DNA of 64,000 nt from Croceibacterium aestuarii (GCF_030657335.1 NZ_CP131039.1:744001-808000), one strand, 5' to 3'; shown: positions 7,580 to 16,800, counted from the stretch's first letter. Notes: generated by a model not told the origin, from the letters alone. A program made the numbers and translations.

Positions 7580-9754
7580 CTAATCGCGTCCTAAAATTGA
7601 GCGGGTCAACTCTGCCAATCCGCTAGCATCTAGGTGAGCGGACAAAGCATCTTTCTGCAGCAATTCCTCTGTCAAATGTGGATGGAATTTCTCGAACAAA
7701 AGGTTCGGTGAATGAGCAAATAGGTCCACCTCTTTGCCATCTGCCAGAGCTGAAAGGGCATCGATCAACTGCGGACTTTCGTCCTTCCCGAACACTTCCA
7801 GAAACCCATCGTGTGTCTGAACGGTGAAGCCGTTGGCGCGAAGGGCGAGTGCCAAGGTCGTTGTCCGAACGGAACCCGTTTTGGTCGCTATGACAGCAGC
7901 GTTGTCGCTTAGTTGCGCAATCCTTCCAGGGTCAAATTGCAGTTGGCTGTAATTGCTGCGTGCCTCGTCGAGTAGCTCCAGCGCTGTCGCATCAAGGTAG
8001 ATCGGGCGCTTTTGTCCCTTCAGAACATCGAACATGCGCTGGATCACCCGGTCATGGATGTTGCCAGGGTCGCCCCCAAAGATGGGCGGCACTCCGGCTT
8101 TCGCCGGTGCAACCAGGATGACACGATCCCGGTCGAGAACTTCCTGCACCAGCCAGCGCCTGCCCGAAAAAATGAGAAGCATTCCGGGCGCAATCATGTT
8201 GTCGATGGGGAGTGTTCCAAGCTCTTTACCGCCGGAAATCAACCGGTATTCCTCCGGTGTCTGAAATACGGCGTAGAAGCTATAGTGCTCGACCAGCTTC
8301 TCGCCATTGGCACCGAGCAACAGAAGGCCATCGCTGGCTTGCTCAATGAGCGCGACCTCGGGTTGCCCGAGTGCTCGCAAGACATCCAGAAACAACTGGG
8401 TATCGACCTGGCGGAACGGTCCAGTCTGGCAGAGAATCCCGTGTAGTTGTTGCGCACGTATTCCGCCCCGCTCGGCGATCACCGATAGGATTTGGTGAAC
8501 TAGGGTCGAAAGGTGCAGGGCCTCGCGTTGCGGCGGTTCGCACCAGCCTTCCAAAAGCAATTCGATCATCGCAATGGCCCGCACCATGCCCAGGCGAAGA
8601 CGGTCCGAGAAATTGCTTGTCGGCGTAAGCTTCGCCTCGACTGCGTATTGTCGAAGGATGGCTGGCTTGCCCGGTCGCCGCCCTGAACGGCCAAGTCTTT
8701 GCCTGAGCGATGCGACGCTGAACGGTGCGCCAAGCTGGCCGACACAGGTCACATCGCCAATATCAATTCCCAGTTCCAGCGTGGAAGTGCAGATGGCAGT
8801 CGTCGGCGCAGTACCATCTTTGAGGCGACGTTCGACGAAGTCCCGATGCTCGCGCGATAGGCTGGCGTGGTGAGGGTAAAATTCCTGCGGCAGGTGTTCC
8901 TTTTCGCAGAGTGCGCGCAACCGATCTGAGTAGATTTCAACTGTCTGACGCGCACCGCCAAAGACAAGATTGTCGCTGCCTCTCAGGTGTTCGAATAGGT
9001 GCTGCGCAATGGCATCCGTCGCTGAAGGGCCTTCATGGTCCTTGTCGCCAGCAACGTAGCCACGGAGCTGAAGCTGCAATTCGGCTGATCCGCCCTCGGC
9101 AATGACCTGTTCGACTTCAACTGGGCTGTCAGGACGAAGATAGGCCTTCGCCAGCTCCATATCTCCGAGTGTGGCCGACAAACCGACCCGACGAATAGGT
9201 CTCTTGAGGGCGATTTCGAGGCGCGTGAGAAGCGAACGCATCTGGATGCCTCGCTCACTGTCGAGGACCGAATGCAATTCATCGAGAATGACTGCGCGGG
9301 TCGCTCCAAACAGCCTCGGAATCTCCAATCCGCGTCGAATGAATAGCGCTTCAAGGGACTCCGGGGTGATTAGCAGCACGCCCCTCGGTCGCTTGGTAGC
9401 CTTAGCCTTCACCGATGACGAAACGTCGCCATGCCACGGCGTGATAGGCAAGTCTGTATCGCGACAAATGTCTTCAAGTCGGCGCGCCTGATCGGTGATG
9501 AGCGCCTTCAGCGGCGCGACATACAGAACATCGAATCCGGAGTCCTCACTGGGTTCATCGAGCACCTGGGACAGTAGCGGGAGAAACGCGGCTTCGGTCT
9601 TGCCTCCGGCGGTGCTGGCGGCGACAATCAGGTCACGATTGCCGTCCATAAGCACGTGCGTTGCGCGCGCCTGAATATCGCGCAATTCCTTCCAGCCTTG
9701 CTGACGAATCCATTTCTGGATTGGCCGAGCCAGCTTGTCGAACGCCGTGCTCAC
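7580..9754 (-). CDS. sngC: Shango system helicase SngC (DEAD/DEAH, Lhr-like core)
   Basis: A 724-residue superfamily 2 helicase. Visible motifs are the Q-like start with IQARATHVLMDG, Walker A ASTAGGKT at 46-53, TPES, DELH at 158-161, GLSATL near 188, and in the second RecA domain TSTLELGIDIG and RQRLGRSGRRPG. The C-terminal third resembles Lhr-type extensions. Its ATG overlaps the stop of the ATPase gene by four bases (ATGA, 9751-9754), so translation is coupled. The set TerB-domain protein, ATPase and helicase in this order matches the Shango anti-phage system; the mechanism is only partly understood. Without that context it would be called a generic Lhr-like helicase. Confidence 0.85.
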   Translation of the reverse strand: MSTAFDKLARPIQKWIRQQGWKELRDIQARATHVLMDGNRDLIVAASTAGGKTEAAFLPLLSQVLDEPSEDSGFDVLYVAPLKALITDQARRLEDICRDTDLPITPWHGDVSSSVKAKATKRPRGVLLITPESLEALFIRRGLEIPRLFGATRAVILDELHSVLDSERGIQMRSLLTRLEIALKRPIRRVGLSATLGDMELAKAYLRPDSPVEVEQVIAEGGSAELQLQLRGYVAGDKDHEGPSATDAIAQHLFEHLRGSDNLVFGGARQTVEIYSDRLRALCEKEHLPQEFYPHHASLSREHRDFVERRLKDGTAPTTAICTSTLELGIDIGDVTCVGQLGAPFSVASLRQRLGRSGRRPGKPAILRQYAVEAKLTPTSNFSDRLRLGMVRAIAMIELLLEGWCEPPQREALHLSTLVHQILSVIAERGGIRAQQLHGILCQTGPFRQVDTQLFLDVLRALGQPEVALIEQASDGLLLLGANGEKLVEHYSFYAVFQTPEEYRLISGGKELGTLPIDNMIAPGMLLIFSGRRWLVQEVLDRDRVILVAPAKAGVPPIFGGDPGNIHDRVIQRMFDVLKGQKRPIYLDATALELLDEARSNYSQLQFDPGRIAQLSDNAAVIATKTGSVRTTTLALALRANGFTVQTHDGFLEVFGKDESPQLIDALSALADGKEVDLFAHSPNLLFEKFHPHLTEELLQKDALSAHLDASGLAELTRSILGRD

Positions 9755-11055
9755 AGTCGGAAGCTGGCTAGCTCGTCGCTCTCGGGAACAGCGCCAACGC
9801 TCTCATCCACGTCGCTCATGTCGTCACCAGAATCCTCCGCCACGTCGAGTTCTTCGATGAGGTCCGACCATTCGACGCCGGGGTTTTGTTCGAGCACCGC
9901 CAGAAGATTCACGAATGCCGTGACCGTGTTCCGAGGGGTTCTGAAATAGGCCTCCCCGATCCTGTCCGAACAGTGCGCCATAAACGCTTCCAAGGCGTTG
10001 TCTGGCAGGATTGCTTCATCGCCCTGCATAACGGCGCGAATGTTGGCCAGAAGCACGAACAAATCTTCGGGCGTGAGGCTGGCTAGTCGAATGACCGGCC
10101 CGGAGAGATCGACCAGTCCGTCACGCGCAAAGGCGTTCTCTGCGAGGCGAGACTGGAGGGCCTCATAGCTGTAGAGGCCGCGCCGCGTATTCATGAGGAA
10201 TTCCGGCGTTCCTCCCATGAGGAACCCAAGGTTCTCCGCGCTGCCCTGGAGCACGTCGTTCAGAATGCGCAGGATTTGCTCATAGTTGGCGTTGCGCGCT
10301 TGCGATGAAGTCAGCTTGTAGAGGTTGACCATCTCGTCAAGGCCAACGAGCAGGCCCTTGTAGCCAGCTTCACAGACAAAGGCCGACATCAGTTTGAGGT
10401 GGTCGTAGACGCTGGCGTCATTGACGATAGTGCGAACACCAAGAGCCTTGCGAGCATCCGTTTTGGTTGCAAATTCGCCGCGCAGCCATCTGATCGCCGC
10501 CGATTTCAGCTCTTCATCGCCGGTTTCGTGCCCCTCCCAATACCGGCGGATCACCTGCGCGAAGTCGAAGCCTCCTGTGAGCTCCTCGAAATGGGCAAGG
10601 CGCTGGCGAATGATGTCATCTGTCGATTGTTCTTGCGCCTCGGCATCGTGCTGGGCCTGGCTGACAAAGCGTTCGACAACATTCGACAATGCACCACCAT
10701 CTGGCTTGGTCCGGGTGGCAAGATTTCGCGCCATCTCCGCGTAGAGGCCCCGTGCTTGCCCGCCGGTCGCGTGGATGCGTCGATCCGGGGCTAGGTCGGC
10801 AAACATGACGACCAGTCCCTTTTCGAGCGCCACAAGCCGGATCAGGTTCATGAAGAAGGTCTTGCCGGAGCCATACTCGCCGATGATGAAACGAATGGCT
10901 GAACCGCCATCGGCGATCCGGTCCATGTCCTTGACGAGTTCCTCGATCTCACGTGCTCGTCCAACCTGGATGTGCCGAAGCCCCAATTTGGGAACAACAC
11001 CGGCGCGTAGCGCCTGAACGATGGCGTCGCGTTCGCGCGGTTTCAGTCTCGCCAT
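9751..11055 (-). CDS. sngB: Shango system ATPase SngB (BrxD-like, DUF2791)
   Basis: A 434-residue P-loop ATPase with Walker A GEYGSGKT at 59-66 and a Walker B-like LLVGLDEM. The segment LVDLSGPVIRLASLTPEDLFVLL and the closing AYFRTPRNTVTAFVNLL are typical of the BrxD-like ATPases (DUF2791) found in BREX and related defence loci. The last 35 residues are acidic. It starts 3 bp after the TerB-domain gene and overlaps the helicase gene by four bases, so the three are one operon. The role is probably ATP-driven loading or remodelling on DNA together with the helicase (inference). Confidence 0.87.
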   Translation of the reverse strand: MARLKPRERDAIVQALRAGVVPKLGLRHIQVGRAREIEELVKDMDRIADGGSAIRFIIGEYGSGKTFFMNLIRLVALEKGLVVMFADLAPDRRIHATGGQARGLYAEMARNLATRTKPDGGALSNVVERFVSQAQHDAEAQEQSTDDIIRQRLAHFEELTGGFDFAQVIRRYWEGHETGDEELKSAAIRWLRGEFATKTDARKALGVRTIVNDASVYDHLKLMSAFVCEAGYKGLLVGLDEMVNLYKLTSSQARNANYEQILRILNDVLQGSAENLGFLMGGTPEFLMNTRRGLYSYEALQSRLAENAFARDGLVDLSGPVIRLASLTPEDLFVLLANIRAVMQGDEAILPDNALEAFMAHCSDRIGEAYFRTPRNTVTAFVNLLAVLEQNPGVEWSDLIEELDVAEDSGDDMSDVDESVGAVPESDELASFRL

Positions 11056-11058
11056 GAA

Positions 11059-13473
11059 TTAATCCCCCTTCGCCATCTCGGCTCGCAACGTATCGGCTAT
11101 GTCCGGCGATACGTCATATCCCTCATACTCATCGAGCATGGCCTCATCGAATTTATCGAAAGCCCACTCGTTGACTACCTCAAGCGCGCCAGAGGGCATG
11201 AGCCCTTGCTTACTGGCGATCTCGTCAAACTCTTCGTCAGTCCAGTGATCGCGCTGGATTATCTGCTCTACAAGCATCGCGTGCTTGGGATCGAGGCCAG
11301 CCATTGACGATGGAAGAGCAAGTGCTGCGGTAGCCTCGTCGCTCACGTCTTCGTCGGTTGAAAAAATCTCGCCCAATACGCTTGAAACGCGCTCGGTGTC
11401 ATTTCGAATAGCGGCAATACGCGCTGCATCGAGCGAACCGGCTTTGGCTTTCGGCTCGTCCGGTATTTGTTCGCCTGGTGCTTCAGCTTCGGCGGCTTTG
11501 ACGCGAACAGGGCCGTCTGGCACATCGCCAGCATGGAGGTCGGCGTAAACGAGGCCAGCATCGATCCCCAGAGCCTTGTAGATCTTCTCGATGCAAGCCA
11601 CTTCTTCAGACTGAATCACGCTGTCAGCGTGGGCTATCGCGACAACCGCCGCACGCAGGGCCAGATGATGTTCAGCGTCTGCGTCTTTCAGCTTGCTCCG
11701 CAGCCATGACATGTCTGGCGGTACATCGAGATACCATTCGAGGTTGGCGTAGAGACGCTTTCTCTCCAGCTCAGTCAGGCCGCTAACCGCTTCGATCTTT
11801 TCACTGAGTGCCCTGCGTTCGGCTTCCACAATTTTGCTGTCGGCATGTGCGACGAAGGTCGCCAGCGCCAGTTCAAACAATTCGGTTCGATATGCCGGGG
11901 AGACGTCTTCAAGCTGTTCAACCGGCTCGCCGAGTTCGAAGATCACAACGGGTTCGTCGATCTTCGGTCCACGCAGCGAGAATCTTGGGTCTGGAGCCAT
12001 ACCGAATCCGATACGGGCGAGTGCATCCGCTGCGCCAGTCAAGTTCCGCTTTCCGAGCTTCTCCGGCGTTTCTCCTTCCAGGCGCGAGATCACATCAAGT
12101 GCTGGGACCAGCCCGCCCGCCGCTACTTGTTGGCGCGCCCAGTCTTTGAGTTCTTCCAACTCGTCTGATGGGAACAGACCCCAAAGCTCAGCAGGTAGCA
12201 GCGCCTGTGCTTCAATGCTCCCACGGCCATCTGGATTTCGTCCAAGATATCGGCTAAACTTGTCGAGTTCATCCATAGCCTCATCTGCGATTTCTTGGGC
12301 TATCTCGACTGGTTTGCGCAAGCCGGAGATGTCGAGGATAGGCTTCCCGTTTGCGGAAATTGGAATGTTTCCGCCAAACTCACCTGATGCGGCCCTGTAA
12401 CTGTATTCTAAGTGTTTTCTTGGCTTCGACACCGTGAGTTCGTTAGGAAAGCGGATTGCAAATTTGTGCCTGAACAATGACATAAACTCGTCCTCACAGC
12501 GAGTAGCCGGTGTGCGAAGGCGCCTTTCATTGTGACACATGAACCAGCTCAGGAGCCAATCCGCGTCAATTGGCATATCGTTGGCAATTGCTCCGCCTAA
12601 GGCGACTTTCAAGGACAGTGGAAGTTCCCAGCCCCAGTTCTTGTAGATGGGCTTCTTGAAATCTGCATCGTCTACAATGATGCTCGCCAAATCGATGAAT
12701 TCTCCGAGATAGCGCTGCGCAGAGTGATTTTTACCGAACAACTCCTTTAATCGCCGCACCTCGACAAGAATGTCGCGTTTTTCGTTTTCTGACGCGTCAT
12801 CGACCAGAAACCGCCGCTCTAAACCGTAGAAGAACAGGAACATGTAGCCGGGGTTGATTGATCCATCTTGGCGACCACCAGCCAGCCAATCGAGATAGGT
12901 AGCCCTGCAAACGGCAGGAATGCTCGAATAGCCCGGCCAATATGACATGTTGTCGCCATTCTTGTCCGACCCGACCCGCGCGACGGATAAAGATGGATCG
13001 ATGTAGGCTCGACAGACCTCGCCATAGTAGGATGAACCAATGCGCGGTGGAGTGCCAACATAGACCATCCCATCGATCGTGCGACCCGCGATAGTGACGA
13101 GCTGGTCCCTAGGCACCCACCCTTGGTGACGGCGAGAAGTTGTTTCGGGGGGTTGCTGGAGCGTCCTGTTAGGCGGCTGCGGATTAGAGCGGGTTTGGCG
13201 AGGTCTCGAAGGTTGAATTCCCGGTCCTCCAGGTAGGCCGGGCAACACTCTGTCAGTAGGTCGCATCCCGTCTTCAGCCGGACTCTCGATCTCAAGTTTC
13301 GAGCTGCGACGCTTTTCGTACCACCAGACAAAGGCAATCGGCGCGAGGAGTGCGAACAATGCTTCAAGCGCATCGGGTAGACTGTCCAATGCAATTGCCG
13401 CGATTATTACGCAAACAAAGAAAAAGACGACGTAAAGCCCGATAATGCGGATGATTTTCCAGACAATCGACAT
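11059..13473 (-). CDS. sngA: Shango system TerB-domain protein SngA, membrane anchored
   Basis: An 804-residue protein. The N-terminus has two hydrophobic helices (residues about 6-28 and 36-50), then a basic, Pro-rich linker. A TerB-N domain follows (GSDKNGDNMSYWPGYSSIP, YLDWLAGG, YMFLFFYGLERRFL), then a central TerB domain (ALATFVAHADSKIVEAERRA, AHADSVIQSEEVACIEKIY) and a C-terminal segment typical of TerB-C. ATG 13473 is preferred over GTG 13479 because AGG sits 8 bases upstream. TerB domains are associated with membrane-linked stress and defence complexes. Together with the ATPase and helicase this fits Shango rather than a tellurite operon, since no TerC, TerD or TerZ gene is present. 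Confidence 0.85.
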   Translation of the reverse strand: MSIVWKIIRIIGLYVVFFFVCVIIAAIALDSLPDALEALFALLAPIAFVWWYEKRRSSKLEIESPAEDGMRPTDRVLPGLPGGPGIQPSRPRQTRSNPQPPNRTLQQPPETTSRRHQGWVPRDQLVTIAGRTIDGMVYVGTPPRIGSSYYGEVCRAYIDPSLSVARVGSDKNGDNMSYWPGYSSIPAVCRATYLDWLAGGRQDGSINPGYMFLFFYGLERRFLVDDASENEKRDILVEVRRLKELFGKNHSAQRYLGEFIDLASIIVDDADFKKPIYKNWGWELPLSLKVALGGAIANDMPIDADWLLSWFMCHNERRLRTPATRCEDEFMSLFRHKFAIRFPNELTVSKPRKHLEYSYRAASGEFGGNIPISANGKPILDISGLRKPVEIAQEIADEAMDELDKFSRYLGRNPDGRGSIEAQALLPAELWGLFPSDELEELKDWARQQVAAGGLVPALDVISRLEGETPEKLGKRNLTGAADALARIGFGMAPDPRFSLRGPKIDEPVVIFELGEPVEQLEDVSPAYRTELFELALATFVAHADSKIVEAERRALSEKIEAVSGLTELERKRLYANLEWYLDVPPDMSWLRSKLKDADAEHHLALRAAVVAIAHADSVIQSEEVACIEKIYKALGIDAGLVYADLHAGDVPDGPVRVKAAEAEAPGEQIPDEPKAKAGSLDAARIAAIRNDTERVSSVLGEIFSTDEDVSDEATAALALPSSMAGLDPKHAMLVEQIIQRDHWTDEEFDEIASKQGLMPSGALEVVNEWAFDKFDEAMLDEYEGYDVSPDIADTLRAEMAKGD

Positions 13474-13535
13474 ACGCACTGCCTGCCATTTTGCGAATGA
13501 GAGGTCACGCGGATTTTCGCCAAGGGCATATTCGG

Positions 13536-14453
13536 TCAGCCGAGAAGTACTTTCTCAAGAACCTCAATCAGCTCGTTCCGCTTCTCAGGCAGCATATTCT
13601 CCAGATTCCGCTGCTTCCACACTACGGCTGGCAAGTGCCTTGCTTCCGGTATGCCGAGAAGCTCCCAGTCCGGTTCACCGCGCTTGAAGCCGATCAAGAA
13701 TTGGCGGTGTGCGTCCGGCATTTCGCCAACCATGGTGTTGACGAGTGCCTCGCGCGCGGCCTCAAGATCGGCAAGTTCGACATTCTCTTGGGTCATACCG
13801 ATAAATCCGCGCTCGAACTCCGCGTTCAGTGGTTTGCGGGTCGGAGCGAGCACTTCGGCCATCGGGCGATTGTGGCTGATAAGGTAGACGAGGAATGCGT
13901 GCCGCAGTTCGCCACTTATTCCTTCATTCGCCAGCAGGTCTCGCACGTCGAACAAGTCACGCGGGTGCTGGCGGTCCAGCGCCGCCACGATCTTCCCCGC
14001 ATAGAGGTCGGCAAACGACACAACCTGCATTTCGGCGAAGCCGAATGTGTCTTCGACTGCGGGAACGACGCTCATGACCACGGGGTCGTAGACGGTGCCA
14101 CGCAAGACAGGCGTTACCTCGATCTTGATCTGAACGCTTTCGGAGCGAACGATTAGCTTGGTGATGATGTTGTCGCCTGCTGAACGCGATGGGGCGACCG
14201 CCGCGCCCGGTATCCCGCCTTCGATCCGCTCCTTGATCCGCACCATCGCCGCGTCGATAGCTGCGAGTGATGAAGCGCGCTTCTCGACCGGCAAGTAGGT
14301 CAGGTCGATGTCCACCGAGAGGCGCGGCAAGTCGCGCACGAAGAGGTTGATCGCCGTGCCGCCCTTGAGTGCGAAGCACTGCTCTTGCGCCACGAACGGG
14401 ATGGTGCGGATCAGGAGGGCCACCTGCTGCCGATAAGCGTCCTGGAAGGCCAT
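13536..14453 (-). CDS. abiEii: AbiEii-type nucleotidyltransferase toxin
   Basis: A 305-residue member of the AbiEii/AbiGii family, toxins of type IV toxin-antitoxin systems that block growth during phage infection. The nucleotidyltransferase core is visible: FALKGGTAINLF (GS-type motif), then LPRLSVDIDLTYL carrying the Asp-x-Asp pair, and later ADLYAGKIVAALDRQHPRDLFDV, the conserved Lys/Arg-Asp region. It begins 3 bp after the antitoxin gene stop. Its own stop is 62 bp before the Shango sngA start on the same strand, so all five defence genes could be on one transcript. The family transfers nucleotides to RNA substrates in some members; the target here is unknown. Confidence 0.9.
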   Translation of the reverse strand: MAFQDAYRQQVALLIRTIPFVAQEQCFALKGGTAINLFVRDLPRLSVDIDLTYLPVEKRASSLAAIDAAMVRIKERIEGGIPGAAVAPSRSAGDNIITKLIVRSESVQIKIEVTPVLRGTVYDPVVMSVVPAVEDTFGFAEMQVVSFADLYAGKIVAALDRQHPRDLFDVRDLLANEGISGELRHAFLVYLISHNRPMAEVLAPTRKPLNAEFERGFIGMTQENVELADLEAAREALVNTMVGEMPDAHRQFLIGFKRGEPDWELLGIPEARHLPAVVWKQRNLENMLPEKRNELIEVLEKVLLG

Positions 14454-14456
14454 TTC

Positions 14457-15245
14457 CTATTGTCCTCCAAGATCGGCAGGCACCGTGATGTCGTATTGCG
14501 GATCGAGCCTGCCCCCCTTCACCAGAACCCTTTTACCGGAACCCAAATCGATCCTGGCCAAGTCGAGTTTCGGTCGCCAAGCGTGACGGTGCCGGTCGGC
14601 AAAGAACAGGAACAGCCGCTTCACCTTGACGCTGGAGCAGGCTTCGAGAAGAGTTTGCAGGCGACGAGGGCTGAGATCGCTCAAGCCTTCCATCAAGGCA
14701 TCGACCTGATGAAAGCTCTCATGCTTGGGCAGTTCATCGAGCAATTCGAGAACGGCGCGCTCCTTGCTCGAATAACGAACAGGCAATTGCGCGCCAGTGG
14801 CACTGTACATGGTGGGGCTTGGCAATGGCGGCGGGTCGGCATCTGCCGGAAACAGGCGCAAGCTGTTGTGCCATGCGAATGTTACTTCAAGCGGCAAATC
14901 ATCGAGCCAGGTTGGCGGTCGTGTCGGCCCGTAAAGGTGAACTGTCTGGACGTTTGTCGAAAGGTAGTGGGCATAGCCTTGCTGTTCGAGCGCGGTGCGA
15001 CCGCCAACGGTCAGTGGAAGGTCAAGCATGGTCTGAAGCGAGATCACGACCTGCTGCCAGGTCATAGGCCCGCGTGAACGGCGATAGACCCGTCGCGCTG
15101 GGCTATCCAGCCAGCCGGAACTTACATACTGGCTGCGCAGCGCGGACGAATAGCCATTGGCCTCAAGCCAGGCGGCATCGACCAGAAGTCCTTCCGGGAG
15201 CTCCTGCTGGAGTTGGTTTAGCTTGCTGTCCAAACGCGTAGCCAT
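14457..15245 (-). CDS. abiEi: AbiEi-type antitoxin / transcriptional repressor
   Basis: A 262-residue protein upstream of the AbiEii toxin. The N-terminal part (LLVDAAWLEANGYSSALRSQYVSSGWLDSPARRVYRR) fits the winged-helix AbiEi DNA-binding domain, and the following TWQQVVISLQ...TVGGRTALEQQGYAHYL is typical of the antitoxin family. AbiEi proteins neutralise the toxin and repress their own promoter. Inverted repeats that could serve as its operator lie directly upstream at 15289-15318. Its start at 15245 is the first ATG of the frame, with no strong Shine-Dalgarno. Confidence 0.88.
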   Translation of the reverse strand: MATRLDSKLNQLQQELPEGLLVDAAWLEANGYSSALRSQYVSSGWLDSPARRVYRRSRGPMTWQQVVISLQTMLDLPLTVGGRTALEQQGYAHYLSTNVQTVHLYGPTRPPTWLDDLPLEVTFAWHNSLRLFPADADPPPLPSPTMYSATGAQLPVRYSSKERAVLELLDELPKHESFHQVDALMEGLSDLSPRRLQTLLEACSSVKVKRLFLFFADRHRHAWRPKLDLARIDLGSGKRVLVKGGRLDPQYDITVPADLGGQ

Positions 15246-15288
15246 GCTTAGTGTTTTGCCACTTGTGTAAACTTGTGTCTAGTTTAAA

Positions 15289-15318
15289 TTAGCCTCAAAA
15301 GGCTAAGCTGAACTTAGC
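15289..15318. promoter_or_regulatory. candidate AbiEi operator (overlapping inverted repeats)
   Basis: Upstream of abiEi, TTAGCCT (15289-15295), loop CAAA, AGGCTAA (15300-15306) is a perfect 7-bp inverted repeat. It overlaps a second one, GCTAAG (15302-15307), loop CTGAA, CTTAGC (15313-15318). A further GCTTAG half-site lies next to the start codon and ACTTGTGT is repeated in tandem between. AbiEi-family antitoxins are known to bind inverted repeats in their own promoters. The rest of the 409-bp gap (to 15654) shows no gene. Confidence 0.55.
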
Positions 15319-15654
15319 GTTCTGGCAAAGATTCAAACCGCGCCGCCAAGCCGACTGCGCGAAAGAACACATGATTCGTCCGCGAAACCCGGCAACGCTG
15401 GCGTGGAAATTCGTCGCTGCCGTCGCAAATTCGCGCGTGTCAGCCGCAAAATCGCGTCGAACGAAAAAATTCTCAGAACCAAAGGCGAAGGAGCGGTTTG
15501 TCCGTACAGGTCTCTATCCGTCCATAGCCGGTTCAACTCGTGCAAATCGTTGAAGAATTGCCCGAATTCCACCTGAACCTGACCCTTGCGCCTTTCAGAA
15601 AAGTTCTCATTATGTTCCGAAGAGGGGCTGTCAATGTCAAAGTGAGAATGCCCC

Positions 15655-15861
15655 ATGTCGAATACCGAACGCATCATCCGCCTCAAGACCGTGCTCGACC
15701 GCACCGGCCTTTCCCGCTCTACCATTTATCGCAAGATCGCCGAGGGCACATTCCCGTCGCAGGTCAAGATCAGCATCCACGGCGCGGGCTGGCACGAGTC
15801 TGCCATCAATCGCTGGATTGCCGATCCCGCTCACTATCGTGAAGAGGAACCGGCGGAATGA
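15655..15861 (+). CDS. AlpA-family DNA-binding regulator
   Basis: A 68-residue protein with the AlpA pattern: RIIRLKTVLDRTGLSRSTIYRKIAEGTFPSQVKIS followed by AGWHESAINRWI. AlpA-type proteins are MerR-fold activators of integrase or excision genes in phage-like and P4-like islands. Its stop codon overlaps the next gene's ATG by four bases, so the two are co-translated. Given its position in the element, control of excision or of the integrase is likely (inference). The ribosome site is weak. Confidence 0.88.
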   Translation: MSNTERIIRLKTVLDRTGLSRSTIYRKIAEGTFPSQVKISIHGAGWHESAINRWIADPAHYREEEPAE

Positions 15862-16058
15862 GCGGCCATCAACCTGTCGAGCCGGTCTGCGTCAGGATCG
15901 ATGACGCTGCCCGTATGATCGGCGTTGGGCGCACGAAGCTCTATGAACTGATCTCCAGCGGTGAACTCGAAACGGTGAAGATCGGCAAGGCAACGCGCGT
16001 TACCACTGCCAGCTTGCAGAAGTTCGTCGAGCTGCGAGTTTCAGACCGGTGGCATTGA
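15858..16058 (+). CDS. excisionase-family helix-turn-helix protein
   Basis: A 66-residue MerR-like helix-turn-helix domain: VRIDDAARMIGVGRTKLYELISSGELETVKIGKATRV is the typical HTH_17/excisionase sequence, with the wing at the end. It overlaps the AlpA-type gene by four bases. Together with the integrase this is the best candidate for the element's recombination directionality factor, although proteins of this type also act simply as regulators. Confidence 0.82.
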   Translation: MSGHQPVEPVCVRIDDAARMIGVGRTKLYELISSGELETVKIGKATRVTTASLQKFVELRVSDRWH

Positions 16059-16092
16059 AACCCTCTTTAGAGAAAAGCCGACCGGACTCCTG

Positions 16093-16800
16093 TCACTCTG
16101 TCACATCGCCCACGCGCCACACTGTCACTTCGTTCTTAAGGCGATTGACCAGGAAGGTCATATCAGCATCCGGGAAATAATAGGCATCGTGCAATCTCGA
16201 CATTGTTGCAGGCCCCTTCTGGGCAGGCCCAAGCCGCGCCTCGAAGCTCTCTCGATTCCATGGCACATTCATGCCGATATTGCCCATTACCCAACGTTGC
16301 AGCTCATTCCTACGCTCGGCGTCTGCGCGATCTTCTCCCGAACCGCCCAATGTGATCCTGTCCGTAGCTTCGAGTTCGGGTGCGGTCTTTGCGGCTGGAT
16401 TTCCATTCTCCGCTCCCCACCGTGGGTAGAAACTCACCTCTGCATCATATTCTCCGCTAGGCAACGCGTTGCGAGCGCTGGAGGTATCGAGGACAAATTC
16501 GGTGCGAGGGGACGCAAGTGTAACTCGCTCGCTGTGACCTATGAAGACGTCGTCAGGCTTTTGACCCGCCAAAGCCACCCCAGCCATAACCTCTACCGGA
16601 GTTGGAAGATTGGTTGTCACAACGAATCGGATTTGCGTGTCGCTTTGCGGTGAGGCGTCCAACGAAATTTCAGCCGTTGCAGGATCGAAAGCATCGCCAA
16701 CTGAGCCAGCTTCAACTTCGACAGCTTCGGGCGCTGGGTTCGGGGCTTGACCACAGGCCGCAAGTGTCAGGACTAGGCCTGCCGTCCACAAATACTTCAT
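16093..16800 (-). CDS. lipoprotein of unknown function
   Basis: A 235-residue protein with a lipoprotein signal peptide (MKYLWTAGLVLTLAAC, lipobox LAAC, acylated Cys at 16) and a Pro/Ala/Glu-rich spacer. The mature domain has a beta-rich look: QIRFVVTTNLPTPVEVMAGV, TEFVLDTSSARNALPSGEYDAEVSFYPRW. No known domain is recognised. It is convergent with the regulators at 15.7-16.1 kb and lies before the integrase. Its place in the element suggests cargo. Confidence 0.72.
   Translation of the reverse strand: MKYLWTAGLVLTLAACGQAPNPAPEAVEVEAGSVGDAFDPATAEISLDASPQSDTQIRFVVTTNLPTPVEVMAGVALAGQKPDDVFIGHSERVTLASPRTEFVLDTSSARNALPSGEYDAEVSFYPRWGAENGNPAAKTAPELEATDRITLGGSGEDRADAERRNELQRWVMGNIGMNVPWNRESFEARLGPAQKGPATMSRLHDAYYFPDADMTFLVNRLKNEVTVWRVGDVTE

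Noticed and set aside
11059-13473. Tellurite-resistance operon because of TerB domains
   Set aside because: No TerA, TerC, TerD, TerE or TerZ genes; the ATPase and helicase partners point to Shango.
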